NCBI RefSeq assembly: GCF_009765835.1
Contig: NZ_LMUS01000001.1
Span: forward strand, 682,001 to 746,000
DNA from: Granulicella sp. L56
GTDB lineage: Bacteria; Acidobacteriota; Terriglobia; Terriglobales; Acidobacteriaceae
Reading direction: 5' to 3'
DNA length: 64,000 nt
Shown: positions 42,582 to 50,844 of the stretch, piece after piece
Position numbering within the stretch: position 1 is the first letter of the stretch
How the letters are laid out: each line of letters opens with the position of its first letter
Program-made: the position numbers and the translations under genes
Notes under the pieces: generated by a model
Told to the model about the DNA's origin: nothing
The model's input: only the letters and a program-made list of their open reading frames with translations
Database searches by the model: none

Positions 42582-43148
42582 ATGTATAGAGAGACGGGCA
42601 TCGTCAATACACCGCCACTATCCACACAGGATGATGCCGCCCTGCTTGCGCTGATACAGCGGGGCGACGAATATGCGATGGCATCGCTGTTCGACCGCTA
42701 CTCGAAGGTGGTCTACTCCGTTGCGTTGCGCGTGCTTCGCGACCCGGCGGCGGCGGAGGATGTCTTACAGGAAGTGTTCATGCAGATCTGGCGCAGTCCC
42801 GATAGTTTTGTCGCAACCCGCGGAAGTCTTGGCGGCTGGCTCGCGGTAGTATCCCGCAACCGGTCGATCGACACCCTGCGCCGGAAGCGCCCCACGGAAT
42901 GTGTCGATGATATTGCGCTCGCGTCTAACTACAATCTAGCCAATGAGGCAGAACGGGAGTTGATGGTCGAGAAGGCGCGCGGCGTCATCCAGTTGCTTCC
43001 GATGGAGCAGCGCAAGACCCTGGAGATGGCTTTTTTTGATGGACTGACGCACTCTGAGATCGCAGAAATGACGGGCGATCCGCTGGGAACGGTAAAGACA
43101 AGGATTCGCAGCGGGCTCTCTACGTTGAGAAAGGCATTCACGGCATGA
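42582..43148 (+). CDS. ECF RNA polymerase sigma factor, SigK-like (188 aa)
   Basis: The start is set at ATG 42582 with AGG about 8 bases upstream; an in-frame GTG at 42573 is possible. Region 2 (about 20-95) has YAMASLFDRYSKVVYSVALRVLRDPAAAEDVLQEVFMQIWRS, and region 4 (about 135-185) has LLPMEQRKTLEMAFFDGLTHSEIAEMTGDPLGTVKTRIRSGL. Together these are a complete ECF sigma factor. Its stop overlaps the start of a RskA-type anti-sigma gene (ATGA), so the pair is co-translated. The stress it answers is unknown. Confidence 0.92.
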   Translation: MYRETGIVNTPPLSTQDDAALLALIQRGDEYAMASLFDRYSKVVYSVALRVLRDPAAAEDVLQEVFMQIWRSPDSFVATRGSLGGWLAVVSRNRSIDTLRRKRPTECVDDIALASNYNLANEAERELMVEKARGVIQLLPMEQRKTLEMAFFDGLTHSEIAEMTGDPLGTVKTRIRSGLSTLRKAFTA

Positions 43149-43996
43149 ACACAACCGGACACATTGAACGCGACGATCTGGTGCTGTTTGCCATGCAGCT
43201 TCTCTCGCAAGAGGAGCACGCTGTAGCCGCAGCGCATATCACGAACTGCCCCGAGTGCCGCCACGAACTGGCCGAGGTGCAGGGCGACCTGGCCGTCTAT
43301 GCCCACAGCGTCGAGATGCAGGCCCCGCCTGCCAGCGCCCGAGAGCGACTGATGAAACAGGTGGCGCACGAGAAAAAAGTGATCTCCATTGATACCGCGA
43401 GTGCAGCGGAGCCGGAACTTCCTAGTCGCGGGTTCGGCGGTCGTAGCTCGCTTACCGAAGACGATCTGCCGCCGCGAGGATTTGCAGGCAGGGTCTTCCC
43501 CTGGCTGGGCTGGGCACTGGCCGCCGGACTGGCGGTGACTGCGGGCAACTTCTATATGCAGCGCACCGCCCTGCAGGGTTCCATCGCCGAGCAGAAGGAC
43601 CAGATTGCGCAACTGACCACGGATGCCGCCACCGCGCACGAGGTGATGGAGACGATGACCGATCGCAATGCGATGCGGGTCACGCTGACCAAGGCTCAGA
43701 CGGCTCCGGTGCCGCAGGCGCGGGCGACCTACGTGGCGGAGAAGGGCCTGCTGATCTTTCAGGCCAACAACATGGAGCCGTTACAGCCTGCGAAGGTCTA
43801 TGAGCTGTGGCTGATTCCGGCCAATGGCAGCAATCCCATTCCTGCGGGCACCTTTCAGCCGGACCAGCGCGGCTATGCCAGCATTGTGATGCCGCCGCTG
43901 CCCAAGGGAGTCGAGGCGAAAGCATTCGGCGTGACGATTGAAAACGAGGGTGGTTCGCAGACGCCGACCTTGCCCATCGTTATGGTTGGTGCTTGA
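43145..43996 (+). CDS. Membrane anti-sigma factor, RskA/zinc-finger type (283 aa)
   Basis: The N-terminal anti-sigma domain has HITNCPECRHEL near 31-42, the HxxxCxxC zinc-binding anti-sigma motif. A single membrane helix lies near 117-137 (VFPWLGWALAAGLAVTAGNFY), followed by a coiled-coil-like segment and a C-terminal RskA domain (about 170-283; VYELWLIPANGSNPIPAGTFQPDQRG). It would hold the ECF sigma factor at the membrane until a periplasmic signal triggers proteolysis. Its ATG overlaps the sigma gene. Confidence 0.9.
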   Translation: MNTTGHIERDDLVLFAMQLLSQEEHAVAAAHITNCPECRHELAEVQGDLAVYAHSVEMQAPPASARERLMKQVAHEKKVISIDTASAAEPELPSRGFGGRSSLTEDDLPPRGFAGRVFPWLGWALAAGLAVTAGNFYMQRTALQGSIAEQKDQIAQLTTDAATAHEVMETMTDRNAMRVTLTKAQTAPVPQARATYVAEKGLLIFQANNMEPLQPAKVYELWLIPANGSNPIPAGTFQPDQRGYASIVMPPLPKGVEAKAFGVTIENEGGSQTPTLPIVMVGA

Positions 43997-44035
43997 GGGC
44001 AATTGACGATTGCTGTGGCGAGAGATGGCCAGAAT

Positions 44036-44105
44036 AGGCAACGGCAAAATACAGGGGTCTCTCCACTACGGCGGCAAAAGCGCCGCCTTCGGTCGAGATG
44101 ACGTG
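44036..44105 (-). repeat. Dispersed repeat family 1, copy 6 (reverse, with an inserted hairpin)
   Basis: GGCAACGGCAAAATACAGGG, TCTCTCCACT, then a GGCGGC-AAAA-GCGCCGCC hairpin before TTCGGTCGAGATGACG. It follows the anti-sigma stop. Confidence 0.85.
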
Positions 44106-44180
44106 CGGTTGGGATCGACCTGGCGTGTAGTTGGGGTCGAGCTGGCGTGAGTTGGGCGAGTTGCGATGACGTGGTTTTAT

Positions 44181-44212
44181 AGTTTTAAACAGGTTCTTAG
44201 AACTTTTAAACT
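44181..44212. promoter_or_regulatory. Imperfect palindrome upstream of the phosphodiesterase gene
   Basis: AGTTTTAAACAGGTTCT and AGAACTTTTAAACT are near-inverted around one T, ending 28 bases before the preferred start codon at 44241. A dyad here could be an operator. Confidence 0.35.
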
Positions 44213-44240
44213 AACCAACTTCACTGATAAGGCCCTTTGC

Positions 44241-45572
44241 ATGAATTCGATTCGATGCTCTGCTGCAATCGCTCTGGCTGGTCTTCTATCTCTTCCAATC
44301 CATGCACAACAATCTGGTGTGGCCCGTCAGAAGGTGGTCGTCATCAGCCTGGACGCGTTTGGAGCGGCCAGCCTGCATGAGCCTGAGCTGCCAGCGCCGA
44401 CTCTGCATGAGTTGATGAAGATGGGGGCGTATGCCGCGTCGATGCGTCCCATCAACCCTACGGTCACCTGGCCGAACCATACCTCGATGGTCACGGGCGA
44501 CGATGCCAGTTTGCATCATGTGCTGGTCAATGGGCTGATCGTCGACCAGCGCACGCAGGCGCCGCCGGAGCAGGATGCGGATGCGCCTAAATCGCAGCTC
44601 GTGGCAGTGCCTACGGTCTACGATGCGGCGCACGCGGCGGGATTGACCACGGCGGAGGTGGACTGGGTAGCGATTGGCGATGCGAAGAACATCGACTGGC
44701 GCTTCTCTGAGCGGCCTCATCCGAATGGGCCTATCGAGCGCGATCTGATTGCGCAGGGTGTGCTGAGCGAGGAGCAGCTTGCTCACTTCGGCAAGCCCTC
44801 GCAGGCGTGGCGCGACCGCATGTATACGCGAGCTGCCGTCGATATTATCGAAAAACACCACCCCGACCTGATGCTGCTGCATCTGCTAGCACTGGACAGC
44901 ATCGAGCATGAGACCGGCTTTGGCAATAACTCGGGACGCAACACGATTGCCTTTCTCGACGACCGGGTGAAGGAGATCGTGGATGCGGTGCGGGCGGCGG
45001 GCGATCTCGACCACACCACCTTTATGGTTGTCTCCGACCATGGCCAGCAGAGCGTTCACCACGAAGCGCACCCGAACGTGCTGCTGGCACAGGCGGGGCT
45101 TCAGGGAGCGGCGGTGGCTAACGATACCTTCTGCATGCCGGACGGCGGCTTTGCGCTGGTCTATCAGCAGCACGCCACGGCGGCATCGCGGGCGAAGTTG
45201 AAATCACTGTTTACCGGCAAGCCCGGCGTGCTGGCCGCGTTGACTCCCGAGGAGGCGGCGAAGCAGGGCTGGCCTACACCGGAACAGAGCAATCAGGCTC
45301 CGGACCTGCTGCTTTATGCGGCGGATGGCTATGCGTTCGACGATGGGGCTACGGGGGAGTATGTGACATCCACCAAAGAGGTGGGGGCCCATGGATATCC
45401 CAATAGCGATCCTCTGATGCAGGCGATCTTCATTGCGGCGGGGCCGGGGATTCTGGCAAAGGGAGAGGTGCCTGCGTTTCCTAATCTCGATGTCGCCCCT
45501 ACCATCGCGCGGCTCTTGCACATCTCGCTGCCTCATGTTCAGGGCAAGCCGCTGACTGAGATTCTGAAGTGA
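44241..45572 (+). CDS. Secreted alkaline-phosphatase-superfamily phosphodiesterase/nucleotide pyrophosphatase (443 aa)
   Basis: The start is set at ATG 44241, which begins a signal peptide ending near residue 23 (LSLPIHAQQ). Metal ligand D38 is in VVVISLDAFGA; the nucleophile is probably T76 in TVTWPNHTSMVTG, as in the NPP group. Other metal ligands lie in LLALDSIEHETG and VVSDHGQQSV. The C-terminus carries TKEVGAHGYPNSDPLMQAIFIAAGPG, the conserved last metal-ligand region. It should cleave phosphodiester or pyrophosphate bonds in the periplasm or outside. The exact substrate is unknown. Confidence 0.88.
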   Translation: MNSIRCSAAIALAGLLSLPIHAQQSGVARQKVVVISLDAFGAASLHEPELPAPTLHELMKMGAYAASMRPINPTVTWPNHTSMVTGDDASLHHVLVNGLIVDQRTQAPPEQDADAPKSQLVAVPTVYDAAHAAGLTTAEVDWVAIGDAKNIDWRFSERPHPNGPIERDLIAQGVLSEEQLAHFGKPSQAWRDRMYTRAAVDIIEKHHPDLMLLHLLALDSIEHETGFGNNSGRNTIAFLDDRVKEIVDAVRAAGDLDHTTFMVVSDHGQQSVHHEAHPNVLLAQAGLQGAAVANDTFCMPDGGFALVYQQHATAASRAKLKSLFTGKPGVLAALTPEEAAKQGWPTPEQSNQAPDLLLYAADGYAFDDGATGEYVTSTKEVGAHGYPNSDPLMQAIFIAAGPGILAKGEVPAFPNLDVAPTIARLLHISLPHVQGKPLTEILK

Positions 45573-45590
45573 GCGTTGCCAATCTGAAGG

Positions 45591-45664
45591 AAGGCATCCC
45601 CCAGGGGCTGAAGCCCCCCCTTTTCTTCCTGGGCTTGAGGCCAAGGCTGAAGCCTTGGCGTACC
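45591..45664 (-). repeat. Dispersed two-hairpin element, family 3, copy 2 (reverse)
   Basis: CAGGGGCTGAAGCCCCCC and GCCAAGGCTGAAGCCTTGGC; the same order as the 30.6-kb copy when read on the minus strand. A GCAACTGCAACTGC stretch follows nearby. Confidence 0.8.
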
Positions 45665-45823
45665 CAGAAGCCAGTGCGGATGCAAAGGCAACAACCCGGG
45701 CAGAAGCAGAAGCCAGTGCAACTGCAACTGCTTTGCGGTTTGAGGTGAAGTTGTGGGCTAATGGAATTGGCTGCCTCCGCTTAACGAAGGCAGCCAATGG
45801 AACTACTTAGAAGGACCAGACGG

Positions 45824-47281
45824 CTACGGACCGGTGACGCGAACAGATACGCCCTTGCCCTGTAACGGGATAATCGTGTCAATCGAGTCGATATCCGTGC
45901 GGATGATCGACAGGTTGGTCGAATCGAGGGAGGTCACATAGACCTTTCCAGACGGTGACCCGGTCGTGACAGCGATCCAGCCCGGATGACCGCAGATGGT
46001 CTTCGGGGATGAGGTCGTGCAGGTGCTATTAGGCAAACTAGTGGCTGACAGATCGGGCAGACCGGTAATGGTTGTGGTGACGGTGTTCGAGGTGAGGTTG
46101 ATCACCGAGACCGAGCAGACTGTGCTCACACCGGCGACTGCCGTAGCCGCACAGGGAAGGGTGGGGTCTCCGGCGTTGGCGACATAAGCGCGGGTTCCGT
46201 CCTGCAGCACGGCGACCATGACCGGATTGATGCCGACCGGGACCGTCGCAAGAACGGTTCCGAATTGAGCGGTGTCTACCGGGTTGTTGGGATCGCAGTT
46301 CGGATTGGAGGGCAGCGCCGTTGCCGAGCAGAGCGGGATGCTGATAATGCTGACCGTGCCCGGTGTGGTGCCATCGCCTGCGTTGGCGACGACCAGTTCA
46401 TTAAGGGTGGGGGCGAAGTCGGCCCACACAGGATTCGTGCCGACTGGGATGTAGCTCTTGCCGGTGCTGGGGATGCTATCCAGTTGGTTGGTCTGGGAGT
46501 TGATGACGCTGACCGTGCCGTCTCCCTTGTTCATGGTGAAAGCGCGCCTGCCGTCTGCCGTCATGACGCCATAGACGGGATTTTTTCCGATTGCGATGGG
46601 GGTCGGCTCAAAGGTATTGGTCGCGGTTTCGAGGGTGTAGGCCTGGCCGTTGCCGGAGCCGTCTGCACCAAGGGCATAGACACGCGGTGCGCCGTTGAGG
46701 CCGACGACGTAGGTCCCATTGGGGACGGGGCCGAACTCCTGGTTGAGGTTCAGGGCTGGTGCCGCTCCGGTCAGATCGCCAATGGCAGACCTTCCCGGCT
46801 CAGCAACATAGCTATGGGTGCTGAGGGGCAGGATGCTGACCGGGTCGGCTCCGGAGAGCAGGGTGATCTGAGATACTTGGGTACTCAACAACGAAGTCGA
46901 GATACCGAAGCCACTGACCGTGGCGTCCCGGTTGAGCGTATAGCCGGTGTCGCCCGTGGAATCAAGCGCCAGATAGTAGGGGTCTACGCCAATGCTGGCC
47001 GTGATGAGCACGGTGTCGCCCGAGAAGTCGACGAACGTTACCAGACCGGGGGTGCTTGCTCCCGTGGTGGAGATAGCGACCGCATATTTGGGTGGCTGGG
47101 CGGCTGGGCCAACGGGGTTGATGGCAGTGACCACCGGTCGATAGGTGTTGCCGCAGCCGATAAGAGACGCCGATACGGCCGCTACGAGAGCGAACCGGAA
47201 TGCGAACCGCGCTACAGACCGGGGAAGGTGCTGTCCGTGTGCCTGTGTGTTTGCTTCTGATTCAATTCTTGCTGAATGCAA
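45824..47281 (-). CDS. YncE-like beta-propeller lipoprotein (about 485 aa)
   Basis: A TTG start at 47281 with GGAG 5 bases upstream gives a lipoprotein signal with lipobox SLIGC; GTG 47338 would add 19 residues. The body is a seven-bladed-type propeller with repeats of the 40-residue kind: VSVINSQTNQLDSIPSTGKSYIPVG, GTVSIISIP, SVSVINLTSNTVTTTITGLP and NPVWADFAP/NPVMVAVLQDGTRAYVANAGD. Such YncE-type proteins are found on the periplasmic or surface side, often of unknown function. No catalytic residues can be named. It faces a DUF92 gene across a short divergent gap. Confidence 0.78.
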   Translation of the reverse strand: MHSARIESEANTQAHGQHLPRSVARFAFRFALVAAVSASLIGCGNTYRPVVTAINPVGPAAQPPKYAVAISTTGASTPGLVTFVDFSGDTVLITASIGVDPYYLALDSTGDTGYTLNRDATVSGFGISTSLLSTQVSQITLLSGADPVSILPLSTHSYVAEPGRSAIGDLTGAAPALNLNQEFGPVPNGTYVVGLNGAPRVYALGADGSGNGQAYTLETATNTFEPTPIAIGKNPVYGVMTADGRRAFTMNKGDGTVSVINSQTNQLDSIPSTGKSYIPVGTNPVWADFAPTLNELVVANAGDGTTPGTVSIISIPLCSATALPSNPNCDPNNPVDTAQFGTVLATVPVGINPVMVAVLQDGTRAYVANAGDPTLPCAATAVAGVSTVCSVSVINLTSNTVTTTITGLPDLSATSLPNSTCTTSSPKTICGHPGWIAVTTGSPSGKVYVTSLDSTNLSIIRTDIDSIDTIIPLQGKGVSVRVTGP

Positions 47282-47370
47282 AACTACTCCCGCCGTGGTG
47301 CTGGTGTTGGCTATGCTCAAGGTCTGATTGTAAATCACCGGGGAGCATGTAGCTGTTGCCGGAGGAGGAA

Positions 47371-48198
47371 ATGCACAGAATGGAACCGCAAAAGGCGACC
47401 GAGGCAGGACGGAACCGGCGGCAGAGTGCCGCGCTGGTGTGGATTGTCACTCCCTTGATGGTGCTGGGAGCGGCGTGGAGACCGCTTCATGAGCGATCGT
47501 CCGCCTCGTGGATGATGCCGCTGCTGCTGAGTGTGGGCTTTGCGGTTCTGGTCTGGCTGCTGAAGGCAGCGACCCGGCCAGCAGCGGCGATTGGGTTGGT
47601 GATCTGCATGGTGCTGGCGGAGCCGCGGCAGGCTGGAGCTGAGATCAACAGCGCGGCACTGGCGGCGCTCATTGCTCTGTTCGTGCTGACGTTTGCAGCC
47701 ACGCGGTTTGGCAGGGCAAAGAAGGAGATGCAAAAGCTGGCGGAGCGGCGCGGTGGAAGGCGCGCCTCGCAGATTGTGGCCAATCTTGGCGTGGCGGCGC
47801 TGTGCGCTGCGATGGGGTGGCATGGCGGCTGCATTGCCGCCCTGGCCGAGGCTGCCGCAGATACGGTCTCTTCGGAGATTGGGCAGGCGCTTGGCGGACG
47901 GGCGTGGATGATCACGACCGGGCAGCGGGTTTCGGCTGGGACTGATGGCGGCGTGAGTTTTGCAGGGACGGTGGCTGGAGTTTTGGCTGCCTCCGTGGTG
48001 GTGGGTGCGGGCGGGATTCACGGTGCGCTGGGAGCGACAGAGACTCTGATGGTGTTCGCAGCGGCCTGCGCGGGGTTGGGCTTCGACAGCGTGCTGGGGG
48101 CGACCGTGGAACGACGCGGATGGGTGAGGAACGATCTGGTGAACTTCAGCTCGACGCTGTTTGCGGCTTTGATTGTGGTGGTGTGGATGCTCATTTGA
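47371..48198 (+). CDS. DUF92 family membrane protein (275 aa)
   Basis: The start is ATG 47371 right after GGAGGAGGAA; a TTG at 47356 is also in frame. There are about seven hydrophobic segments, including ALVWIVTPLMVLGAAW, WMMPLLLSVGFAVLVWLL, AALIALFVLTFAATRF, TVAGVLAASVVVGAGG and LMVFAAACAGLGFDSVLG. The DUF92 pattern ALAEAAADTVSSEIGQ, GTDGGVSFAGT and ERRGWVRNDLVNF is clear. Plant and cyanobacterial relatives (VTE6) phosphorylate phytyl phosphate; in this bacterium the activity is unknown. No neighbour suggests a pathway. Confidence 0.85.
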   Translation: MHRMEPQKATEAGRNRRQSAALVWIVTPLMVLGAAWRPLHERSSASWMMPLLLSVGFAVLVWLLKAATRPAAAIGLVICMVLAEPRQAGAEINSAALAALIALFVLTFAATRFGRAKKEMQKLAERRGGRRASQIVANLGVAALCAAMGWHGGCIAALAEAAADTVSSEIGQALGGRAWMITTGQRVSAGTDGGVSFAGTVAGVLAASVVVGAGGIHGALGATETLMVFAAACAGLGFDSVLGATVERRGWVRNDLVNFSSTLFAALIVVVWMLI

Positions 48199-48228
48199 GG
48201 GAGCGGCCTGAAGAGTCAGCGTAGCTCC

Positions 48229-48292
48229 GGCAAAATACAGGGTCTCTCCACTGCCCCATTCGACTGCGCTCAGGGTTCGGTCGAGATGACGT
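48229..48292 (-). repeat. Dispersed repeat family 1, copy 7 (reverse)
   Basis: GGCAAAATACAGGGTCTCTC, CACTGCCCCATTCGACTGCG, CTCAGGGTTCGGTCGAGATG, ACGTGG. It follows the DUF92 stop. Confidence 0.85.
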
Positions 48293-48328
48293 GGTTTTTA
48301 GGGTTGGCTGGAAACGGCAGGTGAAGGG

Positions 48329-49009
48329 TTAGAGCTCAGATTTGCCTTCCAGCCAGCTATGCAGCCAGGCCGGGTCCGCGTGAAGACGCCATGCCGTATA
48401 GCTGAGCATCTCGTGGAAGTAGCGCATGGCTAGATCGTAGTTGCTGATGTGGCCGAACATGGGGCGCGGCGAGGTATAGATGTGCAGCCCGACGCTGTGG
48501 CAGAGTTCGCGGATGCGGAAGAGATGGGTGCCATCGCTGACGACGACGATAGTGTTGAGATTGTTTTCGCGGGCGATGGCGGCGAGGCGGTGGACCTGCT
48601 GCTCGGTGTCGGTGGAGCGGGTTTCGGCGATGATGTTGCCGAAGGGAATGCCGTTGGCGAGGAGATAGTCGCGACCGACGCCGCCTTCGGTGTTGCCGGA
48701 GTCTTTATCGCCGCCTCCGCCGAGGGTGATGACGAGCGGGGCGATCTGCTTGCGATAGAGCTCGACGGCGTGATCGAGACGGGCGTGGAGCACGGGCGAG
48801 GGGTGGCCGCTGTACTCTGCCGCTCCGAAGACGGCGATGGCGTCGGCGGGCTGCGCCTGATCCTCGGCGGCAACCTGCGAGATCTGCTGATAGACCCAGA
48901 CGAACCAGATCAGCCCCACCAGCAGAAGGACTCCGACGAGTCGGCGAAGAAAGCTGCTGCCCGCGGAGGAGCGGCGCGATCGACGTAGATTGGAGGGGGA
49001 AGGCGTCAT
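48329..49009 (-). CDS. YdcF/ElyC-family membrane-anchored DUF218 protein (226 aa)
   Basis: One membrane helix near 25-43 (LVGVLLLVGLIWFVWVYQQ) precedes a DUF218 domain: DAIAVFGAAEYSGHPSPVLHARLDHAVELYRK, PLVITLGGGGDKD, GVGRDYLLANGIP, AETRSTDTEQQVHRLAAI, VVSDGTHLFRIREL. YdcF, SanA and ElyC proteins act in envelope integrity, possibly in peptidoglycan or lipid-carrier metabolism. The anchored form with a periplasmic domain fits SanA/YdcF. It lies between two repeat copies and forms no obvious operon. Confidence 0.85.
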   Translation of the reverse strand: MTPSPSNLRRSRRSSAGSSFLRRLVGVLLLVGLIWFVWVYQQISQVAAEDQAQPADAIAVFGAAEYSGHPSPVLHARLDHAVELYRKQIAPLVITLGGGGDKDSGNTEGGVGRDYLLANGIPFGNIIAETRSTDTEQQVHRLAAIARENNLNTIVVVSDGTHLFRIRELCHSVGLHIYTSPRPMFGHISNYDLAMRYFHEMLSYTAWRLHADPAWLHSWLEGKSEL

Positions 49010-49112
49010 CGTGAATGAAAGATGAGTCTACGGGAGATGAGGCTGGATGGGAAGATGTTTGGTTGTGGCGATGTCGCTGGTTATTTCTGATGGAGTTGGA
49101 TGCAAGAACAAA

Positions 49113-49193
49113 CAACAGCAACAGCAACGGCGAAATACAGGGGTCTCTCCACTGCCCCTTCGACTACGCTCAGGGTTCGGTCGAGATGACGTG
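49113..49193 (-). repeat. Dispersed repeat family 1, copy 8 (reverse)
   Basis: CAACAGCAACAGCAACGGCG leads into AAATACAGGGGTCTCTCCAC, TGCCCCTTCGACTACGCTCA and GGTTCGGTCGAGATGACG. It lies between the YdcF start and the end of the Sua5-like gene. Confidence 0.85.
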
Positions 49194-49221
49194 CCTTTAG
49201 GTTTGGTTTCTGTACGGGTTT

Positions 49222-49866
49222 TTAGCGTTGCAGCGCGAGGGCTATTTCGTGGGTCGGGATTGCGCCTTCGCGGAGGATCATCCATGAGTTGCCGCCACCG
49301 GAAAGATCGACGATGGTGGTCGGGATGGAGCGGGCGGTGGGGCCGCCGTCAACGATCAATGGGATTTTGTCGCCTAGCTGTTCTAGCACGCAGTTGGCGT
49401 AGGTGCACTCGGGATAGCCGTGGAGGTTGGCCGAGGTTGCGGTGATGGGCAGGCCGAGACGAGCAACGACGGCGCGGGAGATGGCAGCCTCGGGAACGCG
49501 CAATGCGACGTTGCCGGTGTTGGCGGTAACTCGGAGCGGAAGCTTGGAGCCTGCCTTGACGACGATGGTCAGCGGGCCGGGCCAGAACCTTTCGGCGAGG
49601 CGGTCGAAAGCGGAGTCAAGCTGGCGGGCGATCTCGTAGGCCTGCGCGACCTCGGCGATGAGCAGCGAGAGCGGCTTGTGGCGGGCGCGGGTTTTGAGCT
49701 CGTAGATACGGTCGACAGCTTTGAGGTTTACCGGGTCGACGGCGAGGCCGTAAAAGGTGTCGGTGGGCAGAGCGACGACGTTGCCGCGATACAGATTGCT
49801 GACGACCTGATTGATGAGTTCCGGTTCAGGCTCGTCGGGGTGGATGCGAAGTGTCTGCGCCGTCAA
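49222..49866 (-). CDS. L-threonylcarbamoyladenylate synthase family protein (Sua5/YciO/YrdC, 214 aa)
   Basis: The preferred start is TTG 49866, which has GGAG 6 bases upstream and gives a standard 214-residue protein; ATG 49935 lacks a ribosome site. The YrdC-like domain shows NVVALPTDTFYGLAVD, ELKTRARHKPLSLLIA (KxR/SxN-type nucleotide site), FWPGPLTIVVK, NVALRVPEA and ITATSANLHGYP. The family makes threonylcarbamoyl-AMP for the t6A37 tRNA modification; YciO-type members are less well defined. It is divergent from the SpoU methylase gene. Confidence 0.88.
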   Translation of the reverse strand: MTAQTLRIHPDEPEPELINQVVSNLYRGNVVALPTDTFYGLAVDPVNLKAVDRIYELKTRARHKPLSLLIAEVAQAYEIARQLDSAFDRLAERFWPGPLTIVVKAGSKLPLRVTANTGNVALRVPEAAISRAVVARLGLPITATSANLHGYPECTYANCVLEQLGDKIPLIVDGGPTARSIPTTIVDLSGGGNSWMILREGAIPTHEIALALQR

Positions 49867-50037
49867 ATCTTGCTCCTGTGCCGGGTTCAAATGTCTGAGA
49901 TGGTGAGACAACCATATAAAGCGGCAAACCTGCATCAGAATATCAGCATTGCCTTCTACATTATGAGAGGTTGGCTGTTTCGTTATATGAGGTTGGCCGC
50001 GCTGCTGTGTGAATGCGAACAGCGTAAGATTTGCCTG

Positions 50038-50844
50038 ATGCCCTTCTTCGAAAAGACTGCCGCCGCTACTGTCGTCTCCAGCCGCGCCAATGGCCGCGTC
50101 AAGCAGTTGCGCGCGGCGTTTGCCGGACAGGCGCGGTTGAGCGGAGGTATGGTGGCCATCGAGGGCGACCATCTGCTGGCCGAGGCGCTGCGCAGCGGCA
50201 TGGTGTTGAAGACGGTCTTTGTGAGCGAGCGGCGCGAGGTGCCGAAGATCGTTCCGCGAGGCGTTGAAGTGCTGCTGCTGACGGATGAGGTGTTTGAGAG
50301 CGTGGTGGAGACGCGGTCTCCGCAGGGAGTGGCGGCGCTGATGGTGCCGCCGGTTCCGACGATGGATGCGGTGCTGCGGGGAACGCCGCTGATTCTGATT
50401 GCGGCAGGTTTGCAGGACCCGGGAAACTTGGGGACGCTGGTGCGTTCGGCGGAGGCTTTTGGAGCGACAGGAGTGCTGGTCACTCCGGGGACAGTGAGCG
50501 CGTGGAACCAGAAGGCGCTGCGGGCGAGCGTGGGCAGCGTGTTTCGGATGCCGGTGGTCGCGGCTACGGTGGAGGAGATCGCTGGGTTGAAGTCGCGGGG
50601 TGTGAGACTGCTGGCGACGGTGGGCTTTGATGATGCCGGGACGATTGCTGCGCAGGAGATGGACTTCTCTTCGGCGTGTGCTTTGATGATTGGTAACGAG
50701 GGCGCGGGTTTGGCGGCGGAGTGGATGGAGATGGCCGATGCGCGGGTGACGATTCCCTGCCCCGGCCCGGTAGAGAGTTTGAATGCGGCGATTGCGGGAT
50801 CGTTGCTACTGTATGAGGCTTCGCGGCAGAGGAGCAGACGATGA
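50038..50844 (+). CDS. SpoU/TrmH-family RNA 2'-O-methyltransferase (268 aa)
   Basis: The start is set at ATG 50038 (MPFFEKTAAATVVSSRANGRVKQLRAAF), which fits the family N-terminus; the frame is open further upstream. The N-terminal substrate-binding domain covers about 20-105. The SPOUT domain has LQDPGNLGTLVRSAEAFGATGVLV near 125-148, MIGNEGAGL near 222-230 and IPCPGPVESLNAAIAGSLLLYE near 240-261, the three deep-knot motifs. It methylates a ribose in rRNA or tRNA. Its stop overlaps the rarA start by 4 bases. Confidence 0.9.
   Translation: MPFFEKTAAATVVSSRANGRVKQLRAAFAGQARLSGGMVAIEGDHLLAEALRSGMVLKTVFVSERREVPKIVPRGVEVLLLTDEVFESVVETRSPQGVAALMVPPVPTMDAVLRGTPLILIAAGLQDPGNLGTLVRSAEAFGATGVLVTPGTVSAWNQKALRASVGSVFRMPVVAATVEEIAGLKSRGVRLLATVGFDDAGTIAAQEMDFSSACALMIGNEGAGLAAEWMEMADARVTIPCPGPVESLNAAIAGSLLLYEASRQRSRR

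Noticed and set aside
44105-44165. Short tandem repeat GTTGGGRTCGASCTGGCGTG (about two copies)
   Set aside because: Only two imperfect copies beside a family 1 repeat; too little to call a separate element.
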